Below, one piece after another: positions 18,951 through 27,012 of a stretch of 64,000 nucleotides of DNA. Source of the DNA: Croceimicrobium sp965228705 (GTDB lineage: Bacteria; Bacteroidota; Bacteroidia; Flavobacteriales; Schleiferiaceae); contig NZ_OZ245832.1 in NCBI RefSeq assembly GCF_965228705.1, positions 124,001 to 188,000 of the forward strand, written 5' to 3'. Both the position numbers and the translations under genes were made by a program. Under the pieces are notes generated by a model. It was not told where the DNA came from, did not search any database, and saw only the letters and a list, made by a program, of their open reading frames with translations. How positions within the stretch are numbered: position 1 is the first letter of the stretch; each line of letters begins with the position of its first letter.

Positions 18951-19274
18951 ATCGGTGAAATTGGTGGTTGATCCTGAACTTCCCAAAGTCAGCAGCGATT
19001 TGAACTTTAACAATGTGGAAGGCTATACCCAGACTTTGCTTTGGAAAGGGGAGGGCGGATTGTACCAGGTATATTGGCAGAAATTTCTTTACACCCTAGT
19101 CTGGCTAGGGTCTTACGCGTTTACTTTCTTTTGGATGGGGTGAACTGAAATAGATCACAGCTTTTAAATCGGCAAAGTTTAAGGTAATGGGTTTGCCTTT
19201 TGGAGACGGTGAAACTGGATGTCAAATACCATGATTCTGCTGTGGTTGCGAAGGCGCAGGTTTTGAAGTTCTAA
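18911..19274 (+). pseudogene. Possible decayed protein-coding relic
   Basis: The frame through 18946-19143 reads MRSVKLVVDPELPKVSSDL, then GYTQTLLWKGEGGLYQVYW, which looks like real protein sequence. It ends after a hydrophobic stretch. Other frames then give KFKVMGLPFGDGE and KLDVKYHDSAVVAKAQVLKF followed by stop. This pattern of short protein-like pieces in shifting frames suggests a frameshifted relic. The family is not recognised. Confidence 0.25.
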
Positions 19275-19428
19275 GGTTTACTGAAAGAAAGGATTCATTA
19301 ATTTTCGATCATAGATAGCACCAAATTGTTTATATGGATATCACCTTTTTTAAACTGATTATTGAGAAAGGGTACCAAGATGTAAACAAGTTAGGCTTGA
19401 TGTAATCGAAATAGTAAATCAAACATTC

Positions 19429-20898
19429 ATGGATACTCTAAAGGTTAAAATTGAGAAAATAAAAAATATTGAAACTGCAGATTTTGAACTACCATTAGAA
19501 AGCGGAGTATATGCTCTAGTTGGGACTAATGGTTGTGGTAAAAGCTCTATATTACTATCAGTTGCTCAACTAATCTCAAAGCATTACTTAGGAACATTAA
19601 AACGAGAAGACTATGAATCTGAGTCGAATGTCACCTACGAGATAGATGGTATTTCAGATAAATGGTCCGCGGATATGAGAACCGGATTTTGGAAATCAAA
19701 TATATATCCAAAAACCTTGAAGGTAAATGGGCTTTATGAAGGATCCCTTTTTTACGGAACTCGATTTAATGATTCAAGAAAAATTGATGAGTATCTTGAA
19801 AGAGGGAAGTTAAGTGAAGATGAAATCGTTCCTTCCGATGATTATGTGATAGAAAGGTTGAGTTACATACTTCACGGTGATTACGAACATTACCAATCGC
19901 TTCATAGAGTACGAAACAAATACATAACTCAGGAAATAAACGTTAGTAATACGCCCTATTTTATCAAAGTAAAGGGCAAGCTAATCAGTCAGTACAGAAT
20001 GAGCTCTGGAGAATGTCTTCTAGTTTCATTATTACATTTTATTTACAATTCAATTGTAAGAAAATCGCTTCCTGTTGACAAAAGGGTATTAGTCCTGATA
20101 GATGAAATAGAGTTGGCACTACACCCTATTGCTGTCAGCAGACTAATCGATCTGCTCAATGAATTAACGACTGAACATAATAACCTTACTGTAATACTTA
20201 CAAGTCACTCACCTGAGGTGATTCGAAAAATAAAACCCGCTAACTTATACAAGGTATCTAATAACAAAGGAAATGTGACCCTGGAATCCAATTGTTATCC
20301 GAGCTACTTAATTAGGGATGTCTACAGTCATGATGGATTTGATTTCTTAGTGTTAGTTGAAGACAACCTAACTAAGAATGTTATTGAAAAAATTCTATTC
20401 AAAGACAATCTGAAAAGTGGGAAGTTGGTACATATTGTCCCAGTTGGAGGCTGGCAAAATGTTTTGGAGCTTCATAAAGAGCTTCTAAGATGGAACGTGC
20501 TTGGATTAGGAAGGCAGATAGTGAGCGTGCTAGACGGAGATATAAAAGAAAATGTCAGCAATGAATATAAAGACGTGCGAAAGTTGTTTCTGCCTATCAA
20601 GAGTGTGGAAAAATACTTATACAAAGTCATCATTGATGAGCCAAATGGAAAAATAGTGAGAATTTTAAATGATAAGTACTTTACATTAAAATCCATAGAA
20701 ACTCTTGTAAAGGAGTTCAAGGAGAAATTTCCAACTACTCCACCAAACCCAGATAAGAAGTTCTACTTTAAGCTCAAGAAAGATCTTGAAGGGAGAATGG
20801 TTTCCGAGGAGTACTTTATTAATAACTTTTGCGATGATTTAATGAACAATGTTGACTTTTCAACATTCACTAGGAATATTAAGAAAGTATTAAACTAA
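19429..20898 (+). CDS. OLD-like ATPase/TOPRIM nuclease, candidate defence protein
   Basis: The 489-residue protein has an N-terminal SMC/ABC-type ATPase. Walker A is GTNGCGKS (32-39), the signature-like YRMSSGE lies near 185, Walker B is VLVLIDEIE with D225 and E226, and the switch histidine is H260 in LTSHSPE. A C-terminal TOPRIM-like part follows, with E311 in LVLVED and D369/D371 in SVLDGD, the acidic residues that bind metal in OLD nucleases. OLD-family proteins (P2 Old, Gabija GajA, some retron effectors) act against phages or in repair. No helicase, reverse transcriptase or second defence gene is next to it, so it would be a stand-alone OLD-like protein. Its AT-rich codons (many ATA, AGA, AAA) differ from its neighbours and suggest acquisition. 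Confidence 0.85.
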   Translation: MDTLKVKIEKIKNIETADFELPLESGVYALVGTNGCGKSSILLSVAQLISKHYLGTLKREDYESESNVTYEIDGISDKWSADMRTGFWKSNIYPKTLKVNGLYEGSLFYGTRFNDSRKIDEYLERGKLSEDEIVPSDDYVIERLSYILHGDYEHYQSLHRVRNKYITQEINVSNTPYFIKVKGKLISQYRMSSGECLLVSLLHFIYNSIVRKSLPVDKRVLVLIDEIELALHPIAVSRLIDLLNELTTEHNNLTVILTSHSPEVIRKIKPANLYKVSNNKGNVTLESNCYPSYLIRDVYSHDGFDFLVLVEDNLTKNVIEKILFKDNLKSGKLVHIVPVGGWQNVLELHKELLRWNVLGLGRQIVSVLDGDIKENVSNEYKDVRKLFLPIKSVEKYLYKVIIDEPNGKIVRILNDKYFTLKSIETLVKEFKEKFPTTPPNPDKKFYFKLKKDLEGRMVSEEYFINNFCDDLMNNVDFSTFTRNIKKVLN

Positions 20899-21059
20899 TA
20901 CTAAGCCAGACAGAAACTATTCGCAATACCCTTCGGGATAATGTGCCGCACCAAACCGTATAGCGTAAAAAATCTTGTTTTAATGAAAATAATGTGATTA
21001 AAAGTCTTGTCCATTAATGCCTTTGGCCAGCTTGCTTATTTCAGCCTTCAACTTTATAT

Positions 21060-21359
21060 ATGGTTGACGGGCATCCTATTTACAATTTATTTCAAAAGAC
21101 TAGAGAAACTGAAAGGTCAAGCTTTTATAAGCTTGACAATATAAAAGTTCATCTTTTTGAGTTAGAAACCGTTAAAAGCCTTTCGTTGTATGTTTGGTCT
21201 AGTGACGAAAAGGAAGTCATGGTGGAAAGAATGCGTTATAAAAACTATGAAGAATTCATTTTTCTTCTTGATCGAATTCTTGAAGTCCGTCTTGCATGCC
21301 AGAAATGTATTTCTTTACCGCAGATAGTAGAGACCTTTGGACAGTCTTGTAAGCCGTAG
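21060..21359 (+). CDS. Small protein of unknown function in the island
   Basis: The 99-residue ORF reads like real protein for its first 80 residues (MVDGHPIYNLFQKTRETERS, then a YEEFIFLLDRILEV helix). Its tail overlaps the convergent ORF ending at 21256 by 104 bp and may be run-on sequence. It is AT-rich like the OLD-like gene upstream. No domain is recognised and no signal peptide or membrane segment is present. Confidence 0.4.
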   Translation: MVDGHPIYNLFQKTRETERSSFYKLDNIKVHLFELETVKSLSLYVWSSDEKEVMVERMRYKNYEEFIFLLDRILEVRLACQKCISLPQIVETFGQSCKP

Positions 21360-21603
21360 AAAATTGACTTTTAGAATAATTGTCTTCGATTTCCTGTATT
21401 TTGCTATAGGCTGTATGGTATGGATCGAAGAATCTGTCTCGTTCACCGTGGTTAAAAAATAGCAAGGAATTCCGAAACTCATCAAGAAGGCTTTTTAAGT
21501 CTCCTCCGAGGAGGTCGTTTCTTCGTGCAGATTCTATTCGATTTTTTAAATTCTCAACTGATCTGATCTGGTTTAAAATTTCTGGTCGTTTCATATTATT
21601 CAA
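21256..21603 (-). CDS. Small helical protein of unknown function in the island
   Basis: The 115-residue protein is predicted mostly helical and charged (MKRPEILNQIRSVENLKNRI, then FFNHGERDRFFDPYHTAYSK). It has two possible starts, MNNMKRP at 21603 and MKRP nine bases later. It overlaps the convergent plus-strand ORF by 104 bp; this minus-strand frame looks protein-like over its whole length, so if only one is real I favour it. No domain is recognised. Confidence 0.5.
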   Translation of the reverse strand: MNNMKRPEILNQIRSVENLKNRIESARRNDLLGGDLKSLLDEFRNSLLFFNHGERDRFFDPYHTAYSKIQEIEDNYSKSQFSTAYKTVQRSLLSAVKKYISGMQDGLQEFDQEEK

Positions 21604-21974
21604 ATTAGCTGCTACTAGTTGTTTTAATTATTTGCTTCCTTTCGCATTAATCATATTCATTTTCTAATTAAATATAATTGCTTTATTCTGGAAAAAAAAT
21701 TATTGAAGTTCTCCATTTAATTCTCCCTTCGCTTATTCACCATATGCACATATTTGCTTCTCTAATAAATGGCGTCCATACTATCGGTTTTATGGAATCC
21801 TCTGAATAGCGGAAGCCATCTCTATTGTAGTAAACTTCGAATTAGAGCCTTTCTGGACAATTTCCAGAAGCAATGGACTGATTGATCAAAAGGTTTCCAA
21901 TCCATGACTTTTTTGATCTTGCCCCATCTTATACATATCCAAATACGGAGGAAGCTAATTTGAAATACCCCCCA
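21604..21974. other. 371-bp AT-rich intergenic stretch
   Basis: No intact gene is seen. On the minus strand a stop-free piece of about 30 codons encodes FEVYYNRDGFRYSEDSIKP, which may be a relic, but it has no start and is too short to assign. The part next to 21603 probably holds the promoter of the small helical gene. Confidence 0.4.
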
Positions 21975-22019
21975 AAAGCAAAAGCCCCACACAAATCGCT
22001 TTGCGGGGGCTTTTAAGGG
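21975..22019. repeat. Right copy of the island-flanking repeat, containing the tRNA-Arg terminator
   Basis: This is the intact partner of 18906-18950. It begins with the same AAAGCAAAAGCCCC and shares CTTTGCGG. It lies just 3' of the tRNA gene on the minus strand, where site-specific islands often insert. Confidence 0.5.
21980..22014 (-). terminator. Intrinsic terminator of tRNA-Arg
   Basis: AAAAGCCCC and GGGGGCTTTT form a GC-rich stem of about nine pairs. On the minus strand it lies 14 bases beyond the tRNA 3' end and is followed by TTTTGCTTTT. Confidence 0.85.
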
Positions 22020-22027
22020 TTTGGCAG

Positions 22028-22101
<74 letters not shown>

Positions 22102-22131
22102 GGCACTGTTTCCGTTTCTGTAACGGGGCTG

Positions 22132-22161
22132 CAAATATAAAGACAATTTCAATCCTCGCAA
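22132..22161 (-). promoter_or_regulatory. Bacteroidota-type promoter of tRNA-Arg
   Basis: On the minus strand TTG (22161-22159), a spacer of exactly 19 bases and TATATTTG (22139-22132) match the -33/-7 consensus TTG-N19-TAnnTTTG. Transcription would start about 20-25 bases before the mature tRNA. Confidence 0.8.
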
Positions 22162-22248
22162 GTGCTTTTGTGATTTTAATTCAATTTTCAGGAGGAGGGG
22201 GAGGCTAGTCCCTTGAAAGGCAGTGCGGATCAAGGCTGGATAAATTTT

Positions 22249-23442
22249 CTAAGCCTGGGCCGGTGCCACAATTCTGCGCATCTGCCGAATTAAAATCACA
22301 TAGAATAAGGGGATCAAGATGATGCCAATAAGCAGACTGCTGATCAGGATGGAGTTCCCATCTAATTCTTTGGGCAAAATCAGACTTAGGTATTCCTGAT
22401 AATAAGAGCGGAGGGCCAGGCTAAGCAAAGTGGCGATAAGCAATCCCAGCAGGCTAATGCCAATGCTTAGGTATTGATAGAATTGGGCAATCTTCTTTAC
22501 CGAATAACCCAATAAATGCAGACTTCGTAATAAATCGCGGTTCTTCTGCAGGATAAGATGAGTGCTCAGCAAAACAAAGAAGAGTGCTAAAACCATGATC
22601 AGAATTCCCATAGCCGCTAAAAAGTACAAACCGCCTTCCATTATAAAGGATAGCTTATTGTACTCCATCTTTTCCTGATTGAGCTGATAATTATGCTCTT
22701 CCGCAAAACGCAATAGTTCTTCCGCTTTGGGCGAGTTTAAATCGAGGATCAAACGACTGCTTCTTCGGGCTTCTCCGCTGCCGTATTTTCGATTGGCAGC
22801 GCTTAGAAATTCATCCGGAACCAAAATCGAATTGATCTTTGTGCTGAAGCCTACAATCCTACTGCGGAACTGCGCTTTTTGGCCATGCCCTTCCAGCTTG
22901 AGCTGAAAAGCAATGCGATTGATGGTGCTTTTAGAAACTACCGGTAATCCCTGACTTTCGGCAAAGCCCAAATTGTAAAGGGTGAGGTAGGATTCCGGTA
23001 TAATGATGGGAACAAAGTTTTGCCCTTCTTCCCAATGCCAGTCTTTGGGTTTAAGGTCGAGGTAAGCATCCGGGATACTCTCTAAAAACAATTCGCTGTA
23101 AAAGCCCGGCATTTGATTAGTGCCTTCTAAGAAGGCGCCCACCTTAAATTGGGCCGCCTGAAATTGAGCTACTTCCTTAACATAAGGCAGTGCTTGGAGC
23201 GATTCCAATTCCTCCTCACTAAAGTAAATTCCGCTTTTATCCAGGCTTTTAAAGAGGCTTACATTTTTACTGAGGATTAGATGCCTTTGATTGATCACCC
23301 CTTCCATTTCCGCAAATAGGGGCCCGAGGTCAGTTCTTAATTGGTAAATACTGATGAAGAGGGTACAACCGATAACAAAGCTCAGCAGATAGCCAAGCAA
23401 TTGAAATTTATGCAGGGTTTTACGCAGGAGCTTGATCATCAT
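22249..23442 (-). CDS. FtsX/LolC-type ABC transporter permease
   Basis: The 397-residue membrane protein has one N-terminal membrane segment (LLGYLLSFVIGCTLFISIY), a periplasmic domain of about 220 residues and three C-terminal membrane segments (from about residue 270). This is the four-helix MacB/LolC/FtsX layout, used for mechanotransmission or lipoprotein/lipid release rather than import. Its ATG overlaps the stop of the ATPase gene by one base (TAATG), so the two are co-translated. The substrate is unknown. Confidence 0.8.
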   Translation of the reverse strand: MMIKLLRKTLHKFQLLGYLLSFVIGCTLFISIYQLRTDLGPLFAEMEGVINQRHLILSKNVSLFKSLDKSGIYFSEEELESLQALPYVKEVAQFQAAQFKVGAFLEGTNQMPGFYSELFLESIPDAYLDLKPKDWHWEEGQNFVPIIIPESYLTLYNLGFAESQGLPVVSKSTINRIAFQLKLEGHGQKAQFRSRIVGFSTKINSILVPDEFLSAANRKYGSGEARRSSRLILDLNSPKAEELLRFAEEHNYQLNQEKMEYNKLSFIMEGGLYFLAAMGILIMVLALFFVLLSTHLILQKNRDLLRSLHLLGYSVKKIAQFYQYLSIGISLLGLLIATLLSLALRSYYQEYLSLILPKELDGNSILISSLLIGIILIPLFYVILIRQMRRIVAPAQA

Positions 23443-24071
23443 TACAATTTTAAATGTTGATCAATGTGCAAACTGGAATGAGGTTCCAGAGAGCTGATGA
23501 TTAAGCCTGCTTCACGCTCACTAAGTTCCGCTTCAATAAGGCGGGAAATCTTTTCGATATTGACCTGGTCCAAATGACTAAAGGGCTCATCTAAGAATAG
23601 GAAGTCAAAGGGCTGGCAAAGGGCTCTAATTAGAGCCAGTCTTTGTTTTTGGCCCAGGGATAGCTTTTTGCAAATTTGGTGCTTGTAGGCACTTAAGCCC
23701 AGACTTTCCAGATAGAAATCCAGTTTACTTTCTGAACAGTACTGCGTGAGCTGGTTTTTAACTTGAAGATTCTCCCAGGCACTAAGCTCATCGAAGAGTT
23801 TTAAATCCTGGAAAAGGTAGCTTAGGTGCTGCTGGCGGATTTGGTCCCAATCTTTAGCTTCGAGCCCTTCCCAAATAATCTCGCCACTGTACTGATTACT
23901 GCTACCATAGATAAAGTGGAAGAGGGAGCTCTTGCCTTTGCCAGAGCCAGCTGAAATTAAATAGCGTTTGCCTTTCTCAAATTGCACTAAAGGTTCCAAA
24001 TACACAGCAGAGGCCAAAACATCGGCCTCTGCTACGTAATTGGGTTTAGTATTTTTAAGAATGATCTTCAA
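23442..24071 (-). CDS. ABC transporter ATP-binding protein
   Basis: This 209-residue nucleotide-binding subunit pairs with the FtsX-type permease. It has a Walker A-like AGSGKGKSS in which the first Gly of GxxGxGKS is Ala, the signature LSLGQ near 135, and Walker B FLFLDEPFSHLD. The switch region reads IISSLEPHSSL, with the His displaced from the usual spot. The gene starts nine bases after the DUF4836 lipoprotein stop and overlaps the permease start, forming a three-gene operon. Confidence 0.9.
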   Translation of the reverse strand: MKIILKNTKPNYVAEADVLASAVYLEPLVQFEKGKRYLISAGSGKGKSSLFHFIYGSSNQYSGEIIWEGLEAKDWDQIRQQHLSYLFQDLKLFDELSAWENLQVKNQLTQYCSESKLDFYLESLGLSAYKHQICKKLSLGQKQRLALIRALCQPFDFLFLDEPFSHLDQVNIEKISRLIEAELSEREAGLIISSLEPHSSLHIDQHLKL

Positions 24072-24080
24072 AGGGCTAAT

Positions 24081-25793
24081 TTAGAAGATGAAGTCTTCAG
24101 ACATCTTTAAGATCTCATGCAAGCTATTGTGTTCTGTTTTCTCCGTTTTCAATTGAATGCTGGCTTTATTAGTTCCTTCGCTGCTCACGTCTAAGCTACG
24201 TAAACTAGAAATCCAATTCATAGCCGTTTCAGGAGCACGCATTAAGCCATCCCCAATAAGGCTTTGTACAATTTCAGGATAATCTGCCTTGTTTAGGTTT
24301 AGGTACATGGTGAAATGAGAATTCTTCATATTGGCAGCCATGGGGTTTTTCGAAAGGCTGTTTTCTCCAAGTCCATCCTTTTGGAAGGCTTTTACCAATT
24401 CAGGATCATTGCAGAATAAGGCCATGTCATCCTTAAACTCGAAGAAGAATACGGTTTGTCCAAGGTCCATTACATAAGAACCTTTTTCCGTTTTAAGGAT
24501 ATTGTTCTTCACCTTTTCGTTCTCCAAAAGCTTTTGGAAAGTGCTTTGGTCCTTAAGGTCAAATACAGTGGCTAGACGGGGAATGGTATTTTCCTTAACC
24601 TCTTCGGTGGGAACGAAGTCAAAACCACCTTCGTAAACAGAATCGCCAATACTATTGTCGTAATAGGCGAATTTCTTGGGATTGTATTCTTGCTTATAGG
24701 TGGAAATAGTGTCGGTGTGCGCTTCGAAATTATAAATGCTAAATGCTCCGGAACCGCCAAAACTGCTCAGGATTTTATCCATGCTCATGCCAGTGGCTTG
24801 TTGGATTTGACTCAGCATCATATCGGTTTCGGGACCTTCGCCTCCAGCGCTCATGAATTTATACATGCCCTCAGGGTTAATGGCAAAGCTGGCATTCATA
24901 TAGCTTTCCTTGGGAAGGTAGTTGAGGAGCTTTTCATTAAAGCTCTGATCGTATAGACCGTATTCCTTCTGTAATTTGGCTAATTCATCACTATAATCAT
25001 AAATAGATTCTAGTTTGATTCCTTCATTTGTGAAGTCCATATGCAGGGATAAATAGTTATCATCCAAGCTGTATGGCATGTTTGAAAGATTCTGATAGGC
25101 GGGAACAATATCCTTTAAATAAGCGAAAGAAAGCCAGAGGTTTAGGTCTGTACTGCGCTCGTAAAAACGATTAAAGGAAGCAACATCCTTGATGGTGGCT
25201 TTGCCATTTAAGGCAAATAGCGATTCGGTTTGCGCCAGGAGGGCTTTGCCATCTTCATAATTTTGGCCTGCCATGAAGAGCATTTTGGAATTATCCCAAG
25301 CGAGAATAGCGTCATCAAAAACTACGGTTTTAAAAGTGCCGGCTTCTTCAATCTGAAATTGAGATGGGAGGTTCAGCTCTTTTTGTGATTCAGCCAACAT
25401 TTGCGAAACAAAGGCTTCGAATTTTTTCCCATCCGATAAATCGGTACTGAGGGCGATATAGCGACCTTCGCCAGCATCGCGAGTGGAAAATAGAAAGAAA
25501 TCTGAAAGTACATTAATGCCCGTTTCGCTGGGATTAGAGCGGTACTTTTTATAAAGTTTACCCAGTTCTTTGGATTCGTTACTCACTTCATCTTCCAAAA
25601 ATTGAAGACTCTTAAAATCGCCAGCATTCAATTCGGCCTTCAAGGCTAAACTTTTTACATCCAAAACGGATACGAAGGGGCTTTCTTTAGGAATGAGGTC
25701 TAAGGCAGCCGGGTTTTGACTGCAAGAGCTTAGGAATAGTCCCAAGGCCAGGACTACAATTAAATTGCGAAACATGGTTCTTTGATTTTTCAT
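24081..25793 (-). CDS. DUF4836 lipoprotein
   Basis: The 570-residue protein has a lipoprotein signal (lipobox LSSCS, Cys at about 24) and the DUF4836 N-terminal pattern LDLIPKESPFVSVLDVKSL. DUF4836 proteins are common in Bacteroidota and have no settled function. The gene heads an operon with the ATPase and permease, so the lipoprotein may be the periplasmic or outer-membrane partner, or the cargo, of that exporter (inference). ATG at 25793 is used; an internal ATG six codons later is also possible. Confidence 0.85.
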   Translation of the reverse strand: MKNQRTMFRNLIVVLALGLFLSSCSQNPAALDLIPKESPFVSVLDVKSLALKAELNAGDFKSLQFLEDEVSNESKELGKLYKKYRSNPSETGINVLSDFFLFSTRDAGEGRYIALSTDLSDGKKFEAFVSQMLAESQKELNLPSQFQIEEAGTFKTVVFDDAILAWDNSKMLFMAGQNYEDGKALLAQTESLFALNGKATIKDVASFNRFYERSTDLNLWLSFAYLKDIVPAYQNLSNMPYSLDDNYLSLHMDFTNEGIKLESIYDYSDELAKLQKEYGLYDQSFNEKLLNYLPKESYMNASFAINPEGMYKFMSAGGEGPETDMMLSQIQQATGMSMDKILSSFGGSGAFSIYNFEAHTDTISTYKQEYNPKKFAYYDNSIGDSVYEGGFDFVPTEEVKENTIPRLATVFDLKDQSTFQKLLENEKVKNNILKTEKGSYVMDLGQTVFFFEFKDDMALFCNDPELVKAFQKDGLGENSLSKNPMAANMKNSHFTMYLNLNKADYPEIVQSLIGDGLMRAPETAMNWISSLRSLDVSSEGTNKASIQLKTEKTEHNSLHEILKMSEDFIF

Positions 25794-25910
25794 TGATGAT
25801 TATTTGGATTGGCGTGATTTACATAGCAAGGCTTCCTTCGAGGACCCATGGTCTTGAAAGTTGAATGCTTGAGATTCTGATGGATTTTAAAGAAAGCGAA
25901 ACAGGAAAGA

Positions 25911-25979
25911 CTTAGAGATTAAAGGTTTAAGGGGGCCTAAAAATAGAAAATATTATAGAAGGCCAGATGAATCTCTAAG
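25911..25979. repeat. 10-bp perfect inverted repeat between clpS and the DUF4836 operon
   Basis: CTTAGAGATT (25911-25920) and AATCTCTAAG (25970-25979) are perfect complements 49 bases apart. Inside, GGCC at 25934-25937 and 25961-25964 can pair as a second stem around an AT-rich loop. It lies 3' of clpS on the minus strand and 5' of the DUF4836 gene. It may be a structured 3' end or leader; no T run follows. Confidence 0.4.
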
Positions 25980-26013
25980 CTTAAATGAAGGGACTAAAAC
26001 GGAAGGGAAAGCT

Positions 26014-26295
26014 TTAGTTGATTTCCGCGCTTAAACCTCTTTCTAAAAGACTAGTGCAACGAGGTTCCAACTCAGAATAGGAGCCGGATTTAACCGAACA
26101 TTTTCCTTTGTAATGGGTAATCACTGCACATTGTTCGGCTTGCTCCGGACTGTGCTCACAGATTTCCATTAAACAGTGGATTACCCAATCGAAGGTATTT
26201 ACTTCATCATTAAAAAGAACGATCTCATGCCAGGCGTCTTTTTGCTCCAGCACTGCCGTATCTTCCTGCGATTTCCATTGTTCTTCAAACTTCAT
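26014..26295 (-). CDS. clpS: ClpS, adaptor of the ClpAP/ClpCP protease
   Basis: The 93-residue cytosolic adaptor has the ClpS core: an EIVLFNDEVNTFDWVI segment with the Asn-Asp motif that binds N-degron residues, a QAEQCA helix, IT-H-YKGKC-V-SG and the GLSAEI end. ClpS delivers N-end-rule substrates to ClpA/C. Its ATG overlaps the plsY stop by four bases (ATGA), so both are translated from one transcript. Confidence 0.9.
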   Translation of the reverse strand: MKFEEQWKSQEDTAVLEQKDAWHEIVLFNDEVNTFDWVIHCLMEICEHSPEQAEQCAVITHYKGKCSVKSGSYSELEPRCTSLLERGLSAEIN

Positions 26296-26912
26296 CGATC
26301 CTCCGCACTTTTACGCTTTAATTTCACTTTGTTTTCTTCACCTCGAAGCAAACGCACGATGTTTTTTCGGTGGGTGATTAAAACTAATAAAGCAATGGCA
26401 AAACTGAAAATGATTAAAACTTCCGATGGTTCTTTAAAACGGTAGATCAGCCAAAGTGGTAAGCTCAAGGCAGCAGCCATGCTGGAAACGGAGACGATAC
26501 GAGTGGCCAGTAAGAAGGCTACAAATACACCCATGGCCAGAAGGGCGGCACCGCTATGCAGGGCAATTACAACGCCTAGTAGGGTGGCAATTCCTTTTCC
26601 ACCTCTAAAGCCAACATAAATGGGGAAGAGGTGACCAAATACGGCTAAGAAGCCTAAACCTAACATGGCTATTACCGATTGCTGATCGGCAGGTAAGAGA
26701 TGAATCAATTTTACCGCTGCAAAACCTTTTAAAACATCTAAAACCAAAACCAGCGTGCCCGCCTGTTTGCCTAATACTCTAAAGGCATTGGTGGCACCGG
26801 CATTTCCACTGCCATGCTCGCGCAAATCGATTCCGAACATCCAGCGACCGATCCAAACAGACCAAGCCAGTGAACCCAGGAAATAGGCAATAAGCAATAA
26901 GGCAATTATCAT
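26292..26912 (-). CDS. plsY: PlsY, acyl-phosphate:glycerol-3-phosphate acyltransferase
   Basis: The 206-residue integral membrane enzyme makes lysophosphatidic acid from acyl phosphate and glycerol 3-phosphate, the first step of phospholipid synthesis. It shows the PlsY motifs GSGNAGATNAFRVLG (about 35-50), FGHLFPIYVGFRGGKGIAT (about 95-113) and a late basic loop, with five to seven membrane segments. A TAnnTTTG element lies only four bases before its ATG. clpS follows with overlapping codons. Confidence 0.95.
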   Translation of the reverse strand: MIIALLLIAYFLGSLAWSVWIGRWMFGIDLREHGSGNAGATNAFRVLGKQAGTLVLVLDVLKGFAAVKLIHLLPADQQSVIAMLGLGFLAVFGHLFPIYVGFRGGKGIATLLGVVIALHSGAALLAMGVFVAFLLATRIVSVSSMAAALSLPLWLIYRFKEPSEVLIIFSFAIALLVLITHRKNIVRLLRGEENKVKLKRKSAEDR

Positions 26913-26916
26913 TTTG

Positions 26917-26924
26917 CAAAGGTA
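26917..26924 (-). promoter_or_regulatory. -7 element TACCTTTG just before plsY
   Basis: On the minus strand TACCTTTG ends four bases before the plsY ATG. If used, transcription would start at or near the A of ATG, giving a leaderless mRNA. No clear -33 TTG is seen at the 19-base spacing. Confidence 0.45.
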
Positions 26925-26961
26925 TTAATTTGCCTGAGGCTAAATTAATCAGGGGCAAGGC

Positions 26962-26993
26962 TTTGAAGCCCAGTATTTAGGCTGAGCTTCAAA
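26962..26993. repeat. 8-bp stem hairpin downstream of purL
   Basis: TTTGAAGC (26962-26969) and GCTTCAAA (26986-26993) can form a stem with an inner GCC/GGC pairing. It lies 20 bases after the purL stop on the minus strand, before plsY. No T run follows, so it is a possible mRNA 3'-end structure and not a clear terminator. Confidence 0.4.
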
Positions 26994-27012
26994 TGCAAAG
27001 ATGTTTTGGACC

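Larger units (their letters stand above)
18492..19428. other. 937-bp gene-poor stretch with relic sequences
   Basis: No long intact gene is seen here. The stretch holds a 52-codon minus-strand ORF with a signal-peptide-like start (18648-18806), a degenerate copy of the tRNA-Arg terminator (18906-18950), and plus-strand codons that look protein-like but are broken by stops and frame changes (18911-19274). It forms the left edge of the AT-rich accessory island. No integrase, inverted repeats or insertion-sequence ends were found. Confidence 0.5.

Noticed and set aside
18930..19020. Decayed second tRNA next to the left terminator copy
   Set aside because: Beyond the terminator-like repeat the sequence gives no acceptor or T-arm pairing and reads as protein instead.
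19429..20898. OLD-like gene as part of Gabija, PARIS or a retron
   Set aside because: No UvrD-like helicase, separate TOPRIM partner or reverse transcriptase lies next to it.
21256..21359. Overlap of two small ORFs as an antisense regulatory pair
   Set aside because: Nothing beyond the overlap supports regulation; a run-on frame is simpler.
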